Shown one piece after another: positions 43,514 through 43,563 of a DNA stretch of 43,563 bases. The DNA lies in NCBI GenBank assembly GCA_913045955.1, contig CAJWRZ010000002.1:1-43563 (forward strand). Reading direction: 5' to 3'. This stretch comes from an uncultured Puniceicoccaceae bacterium. Its GTDB lineage: Bacteria > Verrucomicrobiota > Verrucomicrobiia > Opitutales > Coraliomargaritaceae. A program made the position numbers and the translations under genes. The notes below the pieces were generated by a model. It saw only the letters and a list, made by a program, of their open reading frames with translations, did not search any database and had not been told where the DNA came from. The stretch's first letter is position 1. Each line of letters opens with the position of its first letter.

Positions 43514-43563
43514 AAATTTAAAATCGTGAAATTTTTGATCTATCCTGCAAGCAATTAACGCTA

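Overview
The window looks like a piece of a free-living, probably marine Verrucomicrobiota chromosome (Opitutae/Puniceicoccales-like). This rests on an outer membrane with TonB-dependent uptake, a PEP-CTERM surface protein, a CimA-type citramalate synthase, moderately A+T-rich coding sequence and starts that mostly lack a clear Shine-Dalgarno. The assignment is inference; no rRNA is present. Nearly everything is coding, and no gene-free stretch reaches 300 bases.

Layout. 1-4.3 kb: the first codons of fusA (minus strand), an SDR/DUF2867-like protein, citramalate synthase, and an ECF sigma factor with a soluble zinc anti-sigma factor. 4.4-11.9 kb: an envelope glycolipid cluster (ELM1-like protein, LpxL-type acyltransferase, MsbA-type exporter, three glycosyltransferases, PAP2 phosphatase). 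11.9-16.1 kb: serS, a small membrane protein, an archaeal/eukaryal-type proS, an exported msrA, a DUF493 protein and tRNA-Leu(UAA). 16.2-24.3 kb (minus strand): a heme acquisition operon with a heme-type TonB receptor, a PEP-CTERM DNRLRE-like protein, its paralogue without the anchor, HmuTUV, HutZ, a separate DUF2470 protein and a 193-residue protein of unknown function. A Fur-like box lies just upstream, and an exported SOUL-type heme-binding protein is divergent.

24.97-29.7 kb (plus strand): glycerate kinase, an MpgP/GpgP-type phosphatase, and a 988-residue protein that fuses a GT81-like glucosyl-3-phosphoglycerate synthase to a GH13_18 phosphorylase of the glucosylglycerate phosphorylase type. 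Together these would make the compatible solute glucosylglycerate and also degrade it, returning glycerate to glycolysis. I regard this as the most notable system here. 29.7-34.2 kb: a flavin-transfer module (FMN-binding protein, PepSY-TM protein, ApbE) behind a porin, with a divergent SBF/DUF4137-type transporter; their shared promoter region carries two more Fur-like sites of the same sequence type as the heme operon. 34.2-36.1 kb: a protein of unknown function, a DCC-family protein, rpmI and rplT.

36.1-43.5 kb: a Sel1-repeat gene sits between the true 3' end of eno and a second 76-bp copy of that 3' end (75/76 identical, starting exactly at the eno stop codon). This is the footprint expected of an integration into the end of eno. 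eno, a YfgM-like TPR protein, purU and carB follow.

Three themes tie the window together: iron and heme (two loci with the same operator-like sequence, each with a terminator hairpin abutting an internal start codon), the glucosylglycerate cycle, and the small insertion behind eno.
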